Shown here one piece after another: positions 40,901-53,900 of a DNA stretch of 64,000 bases; the stretch's first letter is position 1; the number at the start of each line of letters is the position of its first letter. Source of the stretch: Lepidurus packardi (Eukaryota; Arthropoda; Branchiopoda; Notostraca; Triopsidae). The DNA lies in the NCBI GenBank assembly GCA_023053545.1, contig JAKZAN010000001.1, positions 12,354,024-12,418,023 of the forward strand, read 5' to 3'. The notes below the pieces were generated by a model. That model ran no database searches. It saw only the letters and a program-made list of their open reading frames with translations, and was not told the DNA's origin. A program made the position numbers and the translations under genes.

Positions 40901-43900
40901 ACGCCAAAGATTTACTAGATGTGGCTAGATTCAGGCTGGGATGCCGCAAGGGGCATGCTCAGCATGATATCATGACCGTCAGGTCACACAAGACATAGTT
41001 TGTGGTTCTATGGGTCGTTCTGCTTTCAAAACGACGAACCATAGGGGGTTGTAAAAGACATCTATTGTTTAAGATACTAATAGTATTTCTGTTTTGACTT
41101 TTGTTGGTTTAAAAGTCCTCGATCAGCTAGAATCGTAGAAGACGAAGACTCAGAAAGCTTAATGGAACGTCACAAGATGACACGTCCATTCCTAAGCCGT
41201 TGTGTCGCTGTGTCAGACTGTTAGCGGCGCCACTGGCAAGATTGACACCTAGCAGGCAGCTACAAACTAGATGCTATTCAAAGAAAACTGCATTGAAAAT
41301 TGACAAACGTACCAAGTGTTATCCTAGCGAACACAATGTACTTGTCTATGTGACTGAACTATCAGTGAAACATTGACAAGACAAGATGATGACAGCAACA
41401 CATGAGGAACATGGATCCACAATCTGTTAGACCCTTTATGAAGACATACAAGTTCCCTAATTGAATTGTGGTTTCTCGAGAACAGTCTTTCGTGGACAAA
41501 CATGAAGATATATACGCATATCCTACCGCAGCAGTTACCAAGAGCTTATAATAATCAATAACAAACCATAAGAAAAATCAAAGAATCTCTCATGCTTGCA
41601 AAAGCCAGCAAACCAGACAGGCTACCTAAACTTTGGAAACTGAGATGACAGCAGGGAAAGAGAGATAGATAAACACAAGCTATGTTGACGTGTAAACTCT
41701 CTTTGACCTGCAATATGCATCACCCTAAATACCTCGCCCAAACTTTGGGCTATTAAGCTTTATTAGTAAGCCTATTTTGGGGAAATCTGACGTAGTTGAC
41801 AGGCCGAGATAAACCGGCAATCATGCGTCATGACAACTGTCAACAGTGAATTGCCTTGCGTTCAATTTTCAGTGTTAAAACTTCTGTGGATTTAATTTAC
41901 TTATTGGGGCCCTATAAAGCACGTGCGGAGCCCACATTCCCCTAATCCATGCACTGTAATGTACTTCCCTAATTAGGGCTGCTATACAGATCAAGCATTA
42001 GCATTTCTCCGCTGTACCATGAATCCTTCCTAAACAATAGACCTTGTTTGCTCACATAAACTGCCAGACCTGGGGTAATCTTGCCTAGTTTATTGACCAT
42101 TATACGATCCTGAGACGGTTAGGGGAGAGATTATAAGACGACCACAGAGGTGTATAATAATATTGCACTAGTACCTGAAGACAGACTGTCTTGTCCTGTC
42201 CGGATGGTCAGGATTTCACTAAGCTTTTGGTATAGCTTAATGATAAATGATAACTAGCGGAAAATCCTACATAATGCACGGGCACAGTTGACTGTATACA
42301 CTTGGAAAAAATTCCGTAAATTTACAATAAATCTAATAATAAAAATGAAAACAAAAAAATTAAAGTAAATTAAAAAAGTAGAATTTTCAAATTGTAACGG
42401 CCTGTAATACATTTCTTGGTAATTTGGTAATATTTCAATATTTTTTTTTTAAGTAGGTCTTGTAGGCTTAAACCTGTTACCGTCCTTTATTTCTTCACAA
42501 AGGGATTGGGCGTGAGGAGTTGGGTATGCAAATTCAAAATTCAAACAATACTAAGAAATTCTATTCTTATATTGTAATATTACAAAATGTCCCATTTCTC
42601 CATTTTACGTTGGCATAAAAGGTACCAGGTAGCAGACATTTTTTTGCAGTGTAGAGTACTTCAGGTGCCTGGTAAAAGTAAACTTTAACCTTTGAAGTCA
42701 TAGTCCCAGAACAAGGAAAGGCTATTATGATGAGCCCCGAACACTTTCTGTACTATTGTGGCAAGATATCGACGGAAAGCAAAGTTTTTAAAAGGCCTTC
42801 TTAAAGTTGCGCAAAAAAAGACCAAGAAAACCAGTAATGTAAATCCGTCCCACAAATAGCTTAGTGAAATAAAGTGTATAGCTTATACCATTTTTTTTCT
42901 CTCTCTTTCCCAGGAAAGTTCACGAGCGAGCAACTTATTGATACTTACTTACTGATAGAATCGTCTTACGTTGCGAGAGAGAGAAAAAAAGAAAGAAATG
43001 CAAGTTGAGAGTTTCTCGAGAAACTTCGACAAACAGTGTATAGGCGGTGGAAACCAGAGAATAGATGCAGCACTAAGTCCACTTTGATTCTGAGCTGAAA
43101 ATTCGTAGGAAATTGGACTCAAAAAGTCTTCAATAATTCACTAGCATTTCAAAGTGGTGGAGGCGTGGAAGGCGGAGATCAGCGATTCCGGGCAGCGCCT
43201 GATGGCTACACTTTTCTGCTCTCTCGCATCATACCTTGCATGCGATCGGATGTTTAAAAAAAACTAATGGCAGACACTCTCTAAACTGAGAGAAGAATCC
43301 ATTCCCACACTTAGGAATCAAATTAAAAAGAAGAAAAATAAATGGCCAAACTATGAAAAGAAATGAAGCTGAAATTTGAATGCTAAATCGACTGACAAAG
43401 GGAAAACTTCTCGCTAATTCCAAGTTAACAAAACATTGTATCGAAAGTAATTACTACTAAGACCTATAGCTTTAGAATCCGCTTCCAAAATTACCTTCGT
43501 ATTTAGGATGTTCAGCCACGTATTTATAAGCCTGCTCCATAAAAGCTCGCTCTACCACTCGAAAATTTACCATCATCAATCGTCCAGGGCTAGCACTCCT
43601 TCACTGCATTGACCGTAGTACTTCCATTCCGGTATCCTTTTGCGCTAGACGAATCCCATCACTTTTGGCTCAACTAGCCTGCTCTGCGCTCCATTTGCGA
43701 ATAGCTGTCCCGCCGTTCGAGTCTCCGAGAGAGTAAGCGGGGGAATGGACAAGAGGCGAGTTGTTTTCTTTTACGGTTTTCCTATTTGTTATCACACCAG
43801 AGCAGCAATAGAATGCCGCCAAGATTTTTTTTGCCTATATGTCTATCGTGTGTGATGCGGGTATACGGACCCTTCATAAATTTCGCTACACTACAACTCG

Positions 43901-43936
43901 ACAGCGGTATTGTACTACGTGCCACTCTTTGCCTGC

Positions 43937-44110
43937 TACAGCAATAGCCTAAGGGCGTGGCGGGCTGACAGTCGCCCCCGAAAGAACTGACCGGGTCTCT
44001 GTAGTACGTGTCGAGCAATACGCCCAGGTCTTGGTTGTCTTACGAGTCGGGTAACGACAAGCACCCCGTCGGAGCGCATGCTCCCAGAAAGTCTAGCAAT
44101 ACAGCAATAG
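43937..44110. repeat. GC-rich block between two 11-bp direct repeats
   Basis: tacagcaatag at 43937-43947 recurs at 44100-44110, and similarity extends a few bases further (then (c/t)(c/t)taagg). The 150 bp between are clearly richer in GC than the flanks and open in several frames on the minus strand. This could be an insertion with a target-site duplication, an exon remnant, or chance. Confidence 0.4.
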
Positions 44111-46062
44111 TTAAGGCAAAGGGGGAGAAAAAATAGTTCCATGAAGGCAGGTAAAAGCTAAAAGACCTCGAGTAAAAACTTATATGGCAGCCGAACGGTC
44201 ATGCATCAATATAACCAACAAGCAACACGTGAAATGCTAACATCCCTTTTCAATATACCGACTTGGTGGATTGCCTTTGGAAATCTGCTCTCCCTGAAGC
44301 AACATGAAATTGCAACGAGTGCAATGTTACTCGATAAACCTATTAAGGGCTATACGAACCCATCTAACACAGTAGATCCATTTGTTCTCTAGCTTTTATT
44401 GGTTACATAATCAAAGGGTTTCAGCCAACGCTATACAGGTTAGGTACACCCTGTTGAGAATCAATGGCCGAAAAGCGGGCTTCGATTTCCTTTTTCTTTT
44501 AACTCCTACTATAAAACGGCGTAGGTGATGGTTGCCCACTACAGCTATTGATTATTGCTCAGCTAGGGGTGGTCATAAATGTGGAACGAGACTTGATTCA
44601 ACTCTAATGAGAGTGAACTAATTAGTTAATGCTGTCCCAACAACGACAATCCTTTGATAGGCAGAACTTTAACCTGTCCCAGGTTTGACGGAGAACGGAG
44701 AAGAGACCACAAGGTAAATTTCTTACAGCAGAACCCGAGAATGTCATGCATACACCCTTGGGCGAAAGCAACCTCACAAGCCATTCAAAACCCCCCAAGT
44801 CCCCCAACATACGTTTTCATCTTCCTCTTTCTCTTTCAATTGTTCCTGAAGAAGCAAGCTCAAAGAAACTCTTTCTCTCTCCCAGGAAGGCAGACGGCAA
44901 GTTGATAACAGAAAGAAGCTCGAGGAGTTTCATACGGACACAAAGGAAAACCAGCAAGCAACCAACGGTCGCTATGGCAACGGGGGAGTAAAATGCTCCT
45001 TGCAGCGCACAGGCAGGTAATATTTGCACAAACAAATGAAGTAGAGTATACCACATATGGAAACATTGTTACCTTACCCCGTCTAGGCTATTCCGTATAT
45101 AAAATCTGGACATAAAGGCTTGAAGTTTTAGAACCTTCCATTATCTTTAAATTGCATTTTTTGCTTATATTTACAAGATTGAAGGCAGTAGCTGTAGAAT
45201 GAAAAAAATTAAGTGTAATAATGAAAACGCCTACACGCTACTGACTCCAGGTTTGTTTTGCTTAGCCAAGTTGACTAACGACTCAACATCAGAAAAAAGA
45301 CAACACAACACCAGGCTTCATCGATTACAATCTAGTTTATCCATCATGCTCGTCAAAGACACCGGATGGATGAGAAAGGAACAATTGAGCTTGCCCTTCT
45401 TCCATTCCAATTACGCGCGAATGGCAAGATGAAAAGAAGCGCGCCAAGTGATCCATTTCCAAGGGCCTTTGAGCAGAAGCTTCTCTTGGCACCTGCCCCC
45501 GGTTGCCCTACATGCCCACTTACAATGGGTCCCACGCAAACAAGTTTACGCTCAAAGACGCCTTGCTTACTGAACTAGGAGGTTTTAGCAATTCCCTATA
45601 CAGCGTACAACGTCGTTTCCTCCACTTTGCCATAGCGAAACAAATGAGAAGCTTACTTACCTTCCGTACTTCCATTTTATTTTCCTTCTTGCAACTTTCG
45701 AAATAAACCCAAGCTAATTATAGGTAAGGCGACATAAACCTAAGCAAAACTACAGCTTCTATTGGCAAAACCTCACACTTTATATCAAGGCAATACCTGT
45801 ATTAAGAACAATCGATGGTTGCCAAGGCGAAATAAAGACAAAGAAAGCGCGGTAATCTGTCCTGTTATTTGTTCTATTTTTAAGGACTTTTTTTTAGAAA
45901 AAAATTTTAGCGATGAGAAAACACTCCCAGCTTGGGTAGATACTTGAAAGGACGATCTCGACCTCGGCCCCTAGAGATACCCCGAAAATAGATCGTCGTG
46001 AAACATTAGCATATGCATAACTGAAAACGTAGGGTAAGAGTTAGAATTAGTCGCATCGTAAC

Positions 46063-48953
46063 TTACTTGACTGGTTGAAAGAACACCTTCTCCTTGGAGA
46101 ATTCGGCCGGCTGTGACGCGTGCAGTACGCTTTCCGTCTCCGTGAGCACATCCAAGCACATCAAACAACGCTGTATTTGCATGGGCAGTAAAAGGCTTTT
46201 CACGTTCTTCCAATCAGTCCAATAGACATTAACCTCTGCTTCAACCGCCTTGCAAAGATTTTTAATTTTTTTTTTTAAAAAAGAAGAAAAATACTCAAGG
46301 TAAACAAAAGCAAAGACGTGAGTATTTCCCTCGTTTTCGCACACAAAAAAGTAAAAAAAAAACTTACTCGAATATTCATATCGGTGGCAGCGGTGCTGCG
46401 CCCATGCCATAGTAATTCCAAACTGAATAATGGAGGAGAGTTGGGGTAGTTGGGAGGTACGTAAATCCAGCAATGCAAACGGGCTGTTATAAAATATAAA
46501 TATATAAAAAAAGAGATTTAAGTGTATGCAACATGATCTACGTAGGTTTCGAGAATATCGCTGTAAAACAGCCATTCCTACCTGCGCTGCGCTCCGCGAT
46601 AGCCTCGTAAAATGTGCCTTCCTTAATAACGTAGTCTTGCATTTCTGGTGAAGCTCGACGAGAAAAATCTTCAGGCAGAATGCTCTTAAATTGGGCTAAT
46701 TTAGAGCCAATTTGTGACGGGAAAGAAGCTTGCCATTCTGCTGGCAAAGACGTCTGGCCCTTTTCTAGAATAATGCGACGTGAATGTAGACCATACCAAC
46801 CCGAACTTTTCGAATAAAACAAGAAAGAAAGTACCTAATACTGCAATAATCTGGCACAGCTTCAAACGCGAGTTGAGTCTATGGCGAATGGCGCCAATGA
46901 TATGTTTCATATTGATGCAGCTCACTTTAGAATCCGCTACAGCAGCCTGCTTGAGATGTCGAGAGAAAAAGAGAAAAATCATTAGCAAACTTTAGCTTAG
47001 AGTAATAAGTAGGTAAGTATTATTATTACTTTGAAGTCAGATACTTGCAGAAAGTCTAAACCGGCCAACTTTTGCGCCCACACGTAAGGATGGCCATGAT
47101 CCCATGACAAAACGCATGCTGCAAAGCTGTCAATGCCCGCTTCTCTGAGCTGGTAATGATTAGCCAAATTGGGAGTTTCCAAGCCGGTGTCATTAGCGAA
47201 GAGGCAAGATAAGATGCTACTTGCAGCCAGCAGTTCTCTAAAATAACACAAACGTATTTGAAAACAAAAAGAACTTTCGAATCGATCGTCTTATACCCGC
47301 CCAGTCCCGACGTTAACAACAGGTTGCTCTTCACGGTCACGATGTTCAAGTTTTTCAGGTAGTAAAACTGCAGTTCAAGTCCATTCTGGTCTGCTTCAAA
47401 AGAAGGCGTAAGCAAACGATGCGACATGCGAATATTTGGTACAAGGAAAAAGTTTCAAAGTTTTACCCCGTAACTTCAAGATCATCTTCACAGACAAAGG
47501 GAAAGCCAGAAGCAACTCTTTACGCTTGTCTTCACGTTTGTTCGACGTGGGTTTCCTATGGCGTTGGGCGCGCTGACGTTCTTCTACCTGTCAACACAGA
47601 AACGCGTTCAAAGTGTGAGATGTATATATTTATGACTAAGAATAAACTTACGTCGTTGCCTTCTACTTCTCCTTCGGATTCAGTGTCACGTTCAGCACCG
47701 TTTATGTCTGCAGCTTTCCGAGTTTCCCCTTTCGCTTCCTCTGCTTCGCCTTCCACTGATACGGTTAGAAGTTGGTCTAAAAGAACAATTTGCATGAGTT
47801 TAAGACAAAAAAGAACATAATGTGAGCTTACCACAAGCCACTTCGTAAGCGGACCCTTGGCTATATAAGATGAAGAGTGGATTTGGCAACAAACTAGCCA
47901 ATTCACGCTGGCTTTTCACCTTGTCGAAAGGCAAACCCAAGTTGTCTTGTACAGGCTTGGTTGATTCTAGAATCTTCGACAGCTGAGGCTCTAAAGAACC
48001 TAGATTTTTCTGCACGTGCTTAATTTCCTCGTTAATCTTCTCTTTAGAGCTTTCCAGATTGCGGCATTGCTCTGCTAGGCGTTTCCTTTGCTCAAATTCC
48101 CATTCCAATCTGGCTAAGGTTAGCTTGTGGGAGTCAATACGAGTAACATCCTAGTGAAGAACATTAGTTAAATGTACGCTTTAATTCAGAAATAACAATA
48201 AAAAAGGTTATAATTACCGGTCTAGAAATGCTTGGGGGAGCATCTCGATAAAAGTCTTCCAATACAACTAATTCTATGTCCTCATCTTTGGATCTGTAAG
48301 GTAAAACCGACACAGATGTTTCGTTGTATAGTTTTTGACAGATTTGTTGTCCTTACTTGAAATCCAAGCATTTATTGATCTCCTTTTTCAGGTGCATTAC
48401 TTCATAGAGCAAGTTCTGGAGCTGGAGATGAAAGCTGTCTACCCTTTGTTTAGCTTGATGGGTGGTATCCCTTGCTTTTTTTGTACGTATTTTCTCCAGT
48501 CGGTTGAGCTTCTTCAATGTAACAAATTCCAAAGACGAGGTTACTCGTTTTTCTTCAATCAGGGCCATCTGAGATTGAAATGTAATTAAAGTTTAGATTA
48601 AAAGAGCTGAAACCAACTAAGATTTACCGTCGAGGCTGGTTTCCCAGAGTTTTTAAGCTGGTAAATATCCTCAACATTCTTTCTGAATGAATTGCAAGTT
48701 TGGCTGAACAAAGCCACGTCCTTTTCCGAGCTCCTTTTTTCGGCCTCCTTTTCTTCGAAACAGATAGCATCCTACCGGTTTAATTAAAAGCGTAACTAAC
48801 AACGCAAAAACAAAGTTATAGGAATTAATCTGGAATTACTTTGTAAATTTCTTTGGCAGTTTTCGTTACTGCTGGGGTTTCACTTTCAAGTTTCTTTCGA
48901 CGTTTCACATCCTGTGCTGGTGTGTGCCCGTCAATTTTACCTTTATTAACCAT
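46063..48953 (-). CDS. THOC5: THO complex subunit 5
   Basis: THOC5 (FMIP) is a subunit of THO/TREX, which couples transcription to mRNP assembly and nuclear mRNA export. Thirteen exons: 48953-48840, 48771-48628, 48568-48357, 48293-48218, 48150-47832, 47776-47652, 47587-47467, 47393-47297, 47237-47030, 46946-46835, 46764-46582, 46483-46368, 46248-46063. Phases agree throughout and give 670 residues (human 683). The N-terminus is a Lys-rich presumed nuclear signal (DVKRRKKLE). Long coiled coils cover about 40-260, including [16 protein letters not shown] and the [18 protein letters not shown] segment characteristic of the family. An acidic Glu-rich insert (about 300-330) precedes the C-terminal alpha/beta part with [19 protein letters not shown] and [15 protein letters not shown]. 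It is divergent from NAA20. Confidence 0.95.
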
Positions 48954-49319
48954 AACGGTAGTCGAAAATTAGGTCTATGTCTGGCTAAGAAGTTGTTCAA
49001 ACAACATGCAACTGAACTTCTCATGCAAGTAAAGCTTGTGAAATGAAGGCAGTAAGTGTATGTAGGGATGTTCCATAGATGGTGTCACTATCTAGCGTCT
49101 TCTAGTGATGAAAAACACACTGCTTTGCTGCGAGCTAGTTTCGTGTGTAGTACCCATACGCCAATCACCGGCTGAAAGTTCCGTAAACATAAGTCGTACC
49201 GTAGACAAAAATAAAGAAGAATTTACACCTTGGTCTTGACGGAACATAATCCGGATTTAGAAGGCATTTAAACTGATTGAACTTTATTTTCTTTTACAAA
49301 AAATAACTCTGTTGTTAGT
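48954..49319. promoter_or_regulatory. Shared divergent promoter interval of THOC5 and NAA20
   Basis: Only 366 bp separate the two ATG codons, so both promoters and leaders must fit here. I recognise no specific element. Confidence 0.5.
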
Positions 49320-50120
49320 ATGACGACCTTAAGGGCTTTTACCTGTGAAGATATGCTGAGGTTCAACAACGTGTAAGTTTGATTACTGCTTTTAGCAAAG
49401 CAAGAGTTTCAAGACCTTTATGCTCGCCATATAAACAAATTGTCTATCTTGTTTATTACAGAAACCTGGATCCATTGACGGAAACAGTAGGGTTTTGCAT
49501 ATATTACCTATTGAATAATATTCAGACTCAAAACTGATATTCTCTTGACATTATTATAGTATGGCTTGGCTTTCTACATGCAATATCTTGCCCATTGGCC
49601 TGAATACTTTCAAGTGGCGGAATCACCCAGTGGAGAGATTATGGGCTACAGTAACTATTTCTAGCATGCCTTAGCACAATGTTATTTTTATTTTAAACAT
49701 GAATCCTTAGTAATGGGCAAGGCAGAAGGCTCAGGAACTTCTTGGCATGGTCACGTTACGGCATTAAGTGTAGCGCCAGAGTATCGCCGCCTTGGTCTAG
49801 CCGCTAAACTTATGTCTTTTCTGGAAGAAGTGTCGGAGAAAAAGCGAGCGTATTTCGTTGACCTCTTTGTCCGAGTGTCCAATACCGTTGCGATTAATAT
49901 GTATAGGAATCTGGGCTACATAGTTTATCGGACGGTCCTAGATTACTACTCCGGTGACCCTGATGAAGATGCTTATGGTATTTTTACAAGATATAGATTA
50001 GCGTGAAGTAACGCCGATTTCTGTTTTCGTCTAGATATGAGAAAAGCCTTATCCAGGGACGTGGAAAAGAAATCTGTTATCCCTCTGACTCATCCTGTTC
50101 GGCCGGAAGATATAGATTGA
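49320..50120 (+). CDS. NAA20: N-alpha-acetyltransferase 20, NatB catalytic subunit
   Basis: NAA20 with NAA25 acetylates protein N-termini of the Met-Asp/Glu/Asn/Gln type. Five exons: 49320-49372, 49462-49486 (a 25-nt exon), 49560-49650, 49711-49977, 50035-50120; phases close to 173 residues (human 178). It starts MTTLRAFTCEDMLRFNNV, runs through NLDPLTETYG and AFYMQYLAHWPEYF, and contains the GNAT acetyl-CoA loop RRLGLAA after TALSVAPEY. The C-terminus DMRKALSRD and HPVRPEDID match the family. Without the last exon the frame would end with an intron-encoded tail. Confidence 0.97.
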
Positions 50121-50968
50121 CAGTGGGTGTTTCTTTGTTGTATTATTGTTGTCATTTTAGCGTGGTTTGTCCGACAGTTCTTTTAATATGTTACTCTGCA
50201 GTACAGGCTCTATTTTATGCAATTATCTTAAAAAGCCCTTTGAATTATTGAAGAGTTTTGAGTTTTGAAACCTTGTTCAAAATGTTAGCACTAGGTGACG
50301 AATCGTTGCTTGGCAACACTGTTAGACAAAGACGATGACAACAAATGTGAAACGTTCGGCTGAAAGCGAGTGAGGGCGGAATGGTCATGGGGGAGAGGTT
50401 TTTATGTTACTTCGTGTGAACTAGCGCCTGATAATAGATATGGACCCAGTAAAACCTTATCGAGCTTACACCCTTTGTTTGTTGCAATGAAACAGTGATG
50501 GTGAAACTCAGAATCCTGAATAAACCATACCAAAGAAAAGGATTGAAGTGAAGTGCTCATCAGACCTTGTTTTCCCTCATTTGGAATATACTCTTGTTCT
50601 TGCCGGAACCCATTTTTTAGCCATTGAAGGTGAATCACTGCCCTAGTTCTTCTTAACCTCCTGTGTTAAACTTTAGAGCCTAATAGTTCCTTTGTGATTC
50701 ATTGTTTATTCATTGTTGGTATCATGATTTATAGCCTTGCTGGACCTTTTGCATCAAAGCTATTTCTAACAGTGCTGGACTAACTCTACTGCATTTTTTT
50801 TTTATAATTTACCCCTTTAGATTCAGTTACAGCCGATGCTTACTCCATTCACATAAAACTCGACACGTAACCTCAGCGTACCTGGAATTAAACTTTTGAG
50901 TTCATTCCATAATTTCGCGCACGGTTGTGCCTTGTGGTGCAAGCGAAAACCGAACCGAAATTCTCAGA

Positions 50969-53900
50969 ATGTCTTCCCCGCTAGGAACACCTCACAGATC
51001 GTCGTCTTATCTTAAGGTAAGTTGGGCAATCCAAAAAATCCTAACCGATTAATATAAAGCTACACACCACACGTTGTTTTTTGCTTCGTCATAACTCAGC
51101 TATGTAGAACCTAGACTGAACAAAAAAGTAGCTCATGTGCTTATGCCTTTTTATGGATTGTTTGCTGCAGGGAAAGGCAACGTGCAATTCTGCCCAGTTT
51201 CTTTCATACCTACTATAGAAAAAGTATGCGGGAATGATGTTTCCCAACATTCGATTACGAATATACTCAGGCCTTCTCAAAGCATGTGTTCTGCGTCTCT
51301 GTAGGGAAGGAAACAGCTTTCTGCGTGTCTATTTCTGTCCTCTTCTTCGCATCGTCCTCAAACTAATCACCTGCGTGTCCCATTTTTTTCACTCTTAAAA
51401 CTGTCTTTTCCTTTCTTCGCAACATTTGATCCACCCATCCCATCCTCCCTACCTCATTTTCTCCTTATCCAGTAATCCCATTCGAATTTTATGTAACATA
51501 GTTTGGATTGCAGCACTTTTTTTTTTACATATTTATATTTTTTATTTATTTTTTCCCCGCTATTGGTCTCGCTTGTATGGTGCAGTTAATGAATTAATGA
51601 ATCCTCTTTCCTCTGGTCACGCTCTGTGTATCCTGTCGTGTGCTAGAGCATTAGAATCTGATCGAACCGACTGTTTTCACTTCGGAAGAGTCATTATCTA
51701 TGCATTTCCGGTTGGACTAGTAGGAGCGGATGTGACGCTAGGATTTTTCCAGCGCGCAGGAAAAATACAGCATGGACTTGTCATATCTTCCCTCTCTCTT
51801 TTTTTATTTATATTATTTTGCTGTTTTTTTATGCGTCCGAATATTTTGTTGATCGTATGAGCGGGTTCATGTTATACTATAAGAATTGAACTAGTACGTA
51901 TTGAAAAGTGCCCTCCCGGACTTCCGAGGGCTAATAAAAAGGTATTCCCAGCGTCATCTCCTTTCCTGGGCATAGAGTGTGGGCTTCTTACATCCTACTC
52001 CAGACGTAGCAGCTTGAAAAACCTGGTTAACTCCAAGTATTAACCATAGCCTTGCCGAAGGGTACGGGTTTTACAGGAAAGCCCAGAAAGCAGGAAGCCC
52101 GAACATGTCTTGATGGAAACAAGCCAAAAGTTTCCATCCAAACGAAGTAATGGCTATGGGAAGCCGAAAGTTTCTCAGGCCAACATTTCTGACTTCTCCT
52201 TATGGGGAAACTACATAGAGCTGTGTAGTGTCTGTTTTCTCTTTCCCTTAGCGGATGTTTCAGTACATGTAGGTTAGGTTTAGCGAAAGAAGAAAATAAA
52301 GCTTTTCCATGTGCGTATATTTGCGGATTTTTGCAGGTTTTTTTTTTTGAGGGGGGGGGGGGGGGGAGGGACGAGAATTGGTACGCTTTGTATGTGATGT
52401 TTTGTTTGTTGTGTGTTTTTGGCCTTTTAGATGCTGAATAGTTTTGCAGAAGATCTGGAGTCAATTTTGTCAGATTTGAGCGGTTCCACCTCACCGCTTC
52501 CGACCGTCCATGAAGACACACCCTTTCTCGAATCAGAGATTTTGGGCGGACAAGAGCCGGGAACGCCTACTTCGCCCGTCAGTGACAAACTTTTTGAATT
52601 ACTCAAACTTTTTAATCCTTTTTAAGCTTTTTGCTTTCATTGTCTGCTTTTAAATGTCATGTAGTATCGTGTGCCTTACAATCATTTTCCATTTAATATT
52701 CATTTTGTTTGAATTTAATCAGAATTTTTTATAATTATTTGAAAATTTCTTTAGAATTATTTCAGATTTTTTTTATTTGAGAATTTCAATGCAATTATCT
52801 GAGAATTTCATTAGAAGTGCTTGAGAATTTTTGTTAGTTATTTCGAACTTTATTGTGATTGTTCGAGAATTTCGTTGGAATTATTTGACTTTTTTGAGAA
52901 GTACTAATCTCTTGAGGTTTGTAATTATTTGAGAATTTCATTTGAGATTTTTTTTTCTTTTTCAAATGGTTAGGAAATTCGGCGACCATCCAATTTATTC
53001 ACAGTGGAATCGAGTGTCTTGCCGCAGTCTTTGGCAGGTAGCATAGCCAGCACTTCACGGTCTTGCAGTCCCGAAACAGGCTCGGATCACGGCAACTTAA
53101 GTTTATTAGAACGTCTTATACGGACCCACTCGATATGGTTTCTGCCCGATCTGCAGCGAGTCGGCGCCGTCTATTTACTCGAGAACCAGGACGAGACGGG
53201 CTTGTTTATCGTCCGTCAGTCTTCCCAGCCGGGTACCCTAGCCTTATCCATCCGCTTAGAAAGCGAAGAAAGCGGCGCCGATGTCCAGCATTACCTTCTG
53301 GAGACTCCTCGTTTGGACAGCGGGAGTACAGGAGTGCGTTTGGAGGCTTCGGAGTTGATCTTTGACTCGCTACCGGTGCTCTTTGAGCACTACAGCCAAT
53401 GCTGCGACGAGCTGCCTATTCAGTTACGTTTGCCACGTCTGTTGCGTGAAGCAAAGAGTCGACAAGCCTTGTCGGCCTTTGCCGTCCTCGGACAAGATTT
53501 CTGGACTCGCCGACTCGCACCCATGGTATCAGAATCCCCTCCCAAGCTGTCCCCGCGTATGGCTCGCAGCAAACAACCTCCTCCGCCACCTCCCCGCTGG
53601 GCCAAACCGCCCCAAATGGGCCTTATTGCTAACCTTACGTCCGTTCTTCCTACTTTGGAGGTTAACGGGAACGAAGTGAGCGAAAGCGAACTTTTGCAAG
53701 GCAAAATCATAACTGCGCCAGCCTTGGACAGTGTAACGAAAGATCACGAACAGGAAGCCGAGTTTGAATCCTTGCCAAACATTCTTTTCAGTGCCGTAAC
53801 CGATACAACTCTTACTACTTCAGAAGAAGCTCAAGTTCAGCCAGGCGTTGATACTCTGCTGCAAAAAGCCGCTGAAACCGACAACGGAGAAGAGAAAGCG

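Larger units (their letters stand above)
35602..46062. other. 10.4-kb gene-poor region
   Basis: Between the 5' end of the MATH-like gene and the 3' end of THOC5 I find no exon I can support. Open frames are short, on both strands and without family resemblance. It contains an imperfect inverted repeat near 38332-38355, a repeated 20-bp word near 37792 and 37892, a GC-rich block at 43937-44110 between short direct repeats, and many AT-rich tracts. Promoter and leader exons of the MATH-like gene probably lie at its left end. Confidence 0.5.

Noticed and set aside
43780..44142. Minus-strand frames of 68-78 codons as a gene
   Set aside because: Three overlapping frames compete, none has good splice sites at both ends and none matches a known protein; kept only as a repeat/GC observation.
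49711..50006. Alternative NAA20 C-terminus reading through the last donor
   Set aside because: The intron-encoded tail lacks family similarity, whereas the exon at 50035-50120 restores the conserved C-terminus in phase.
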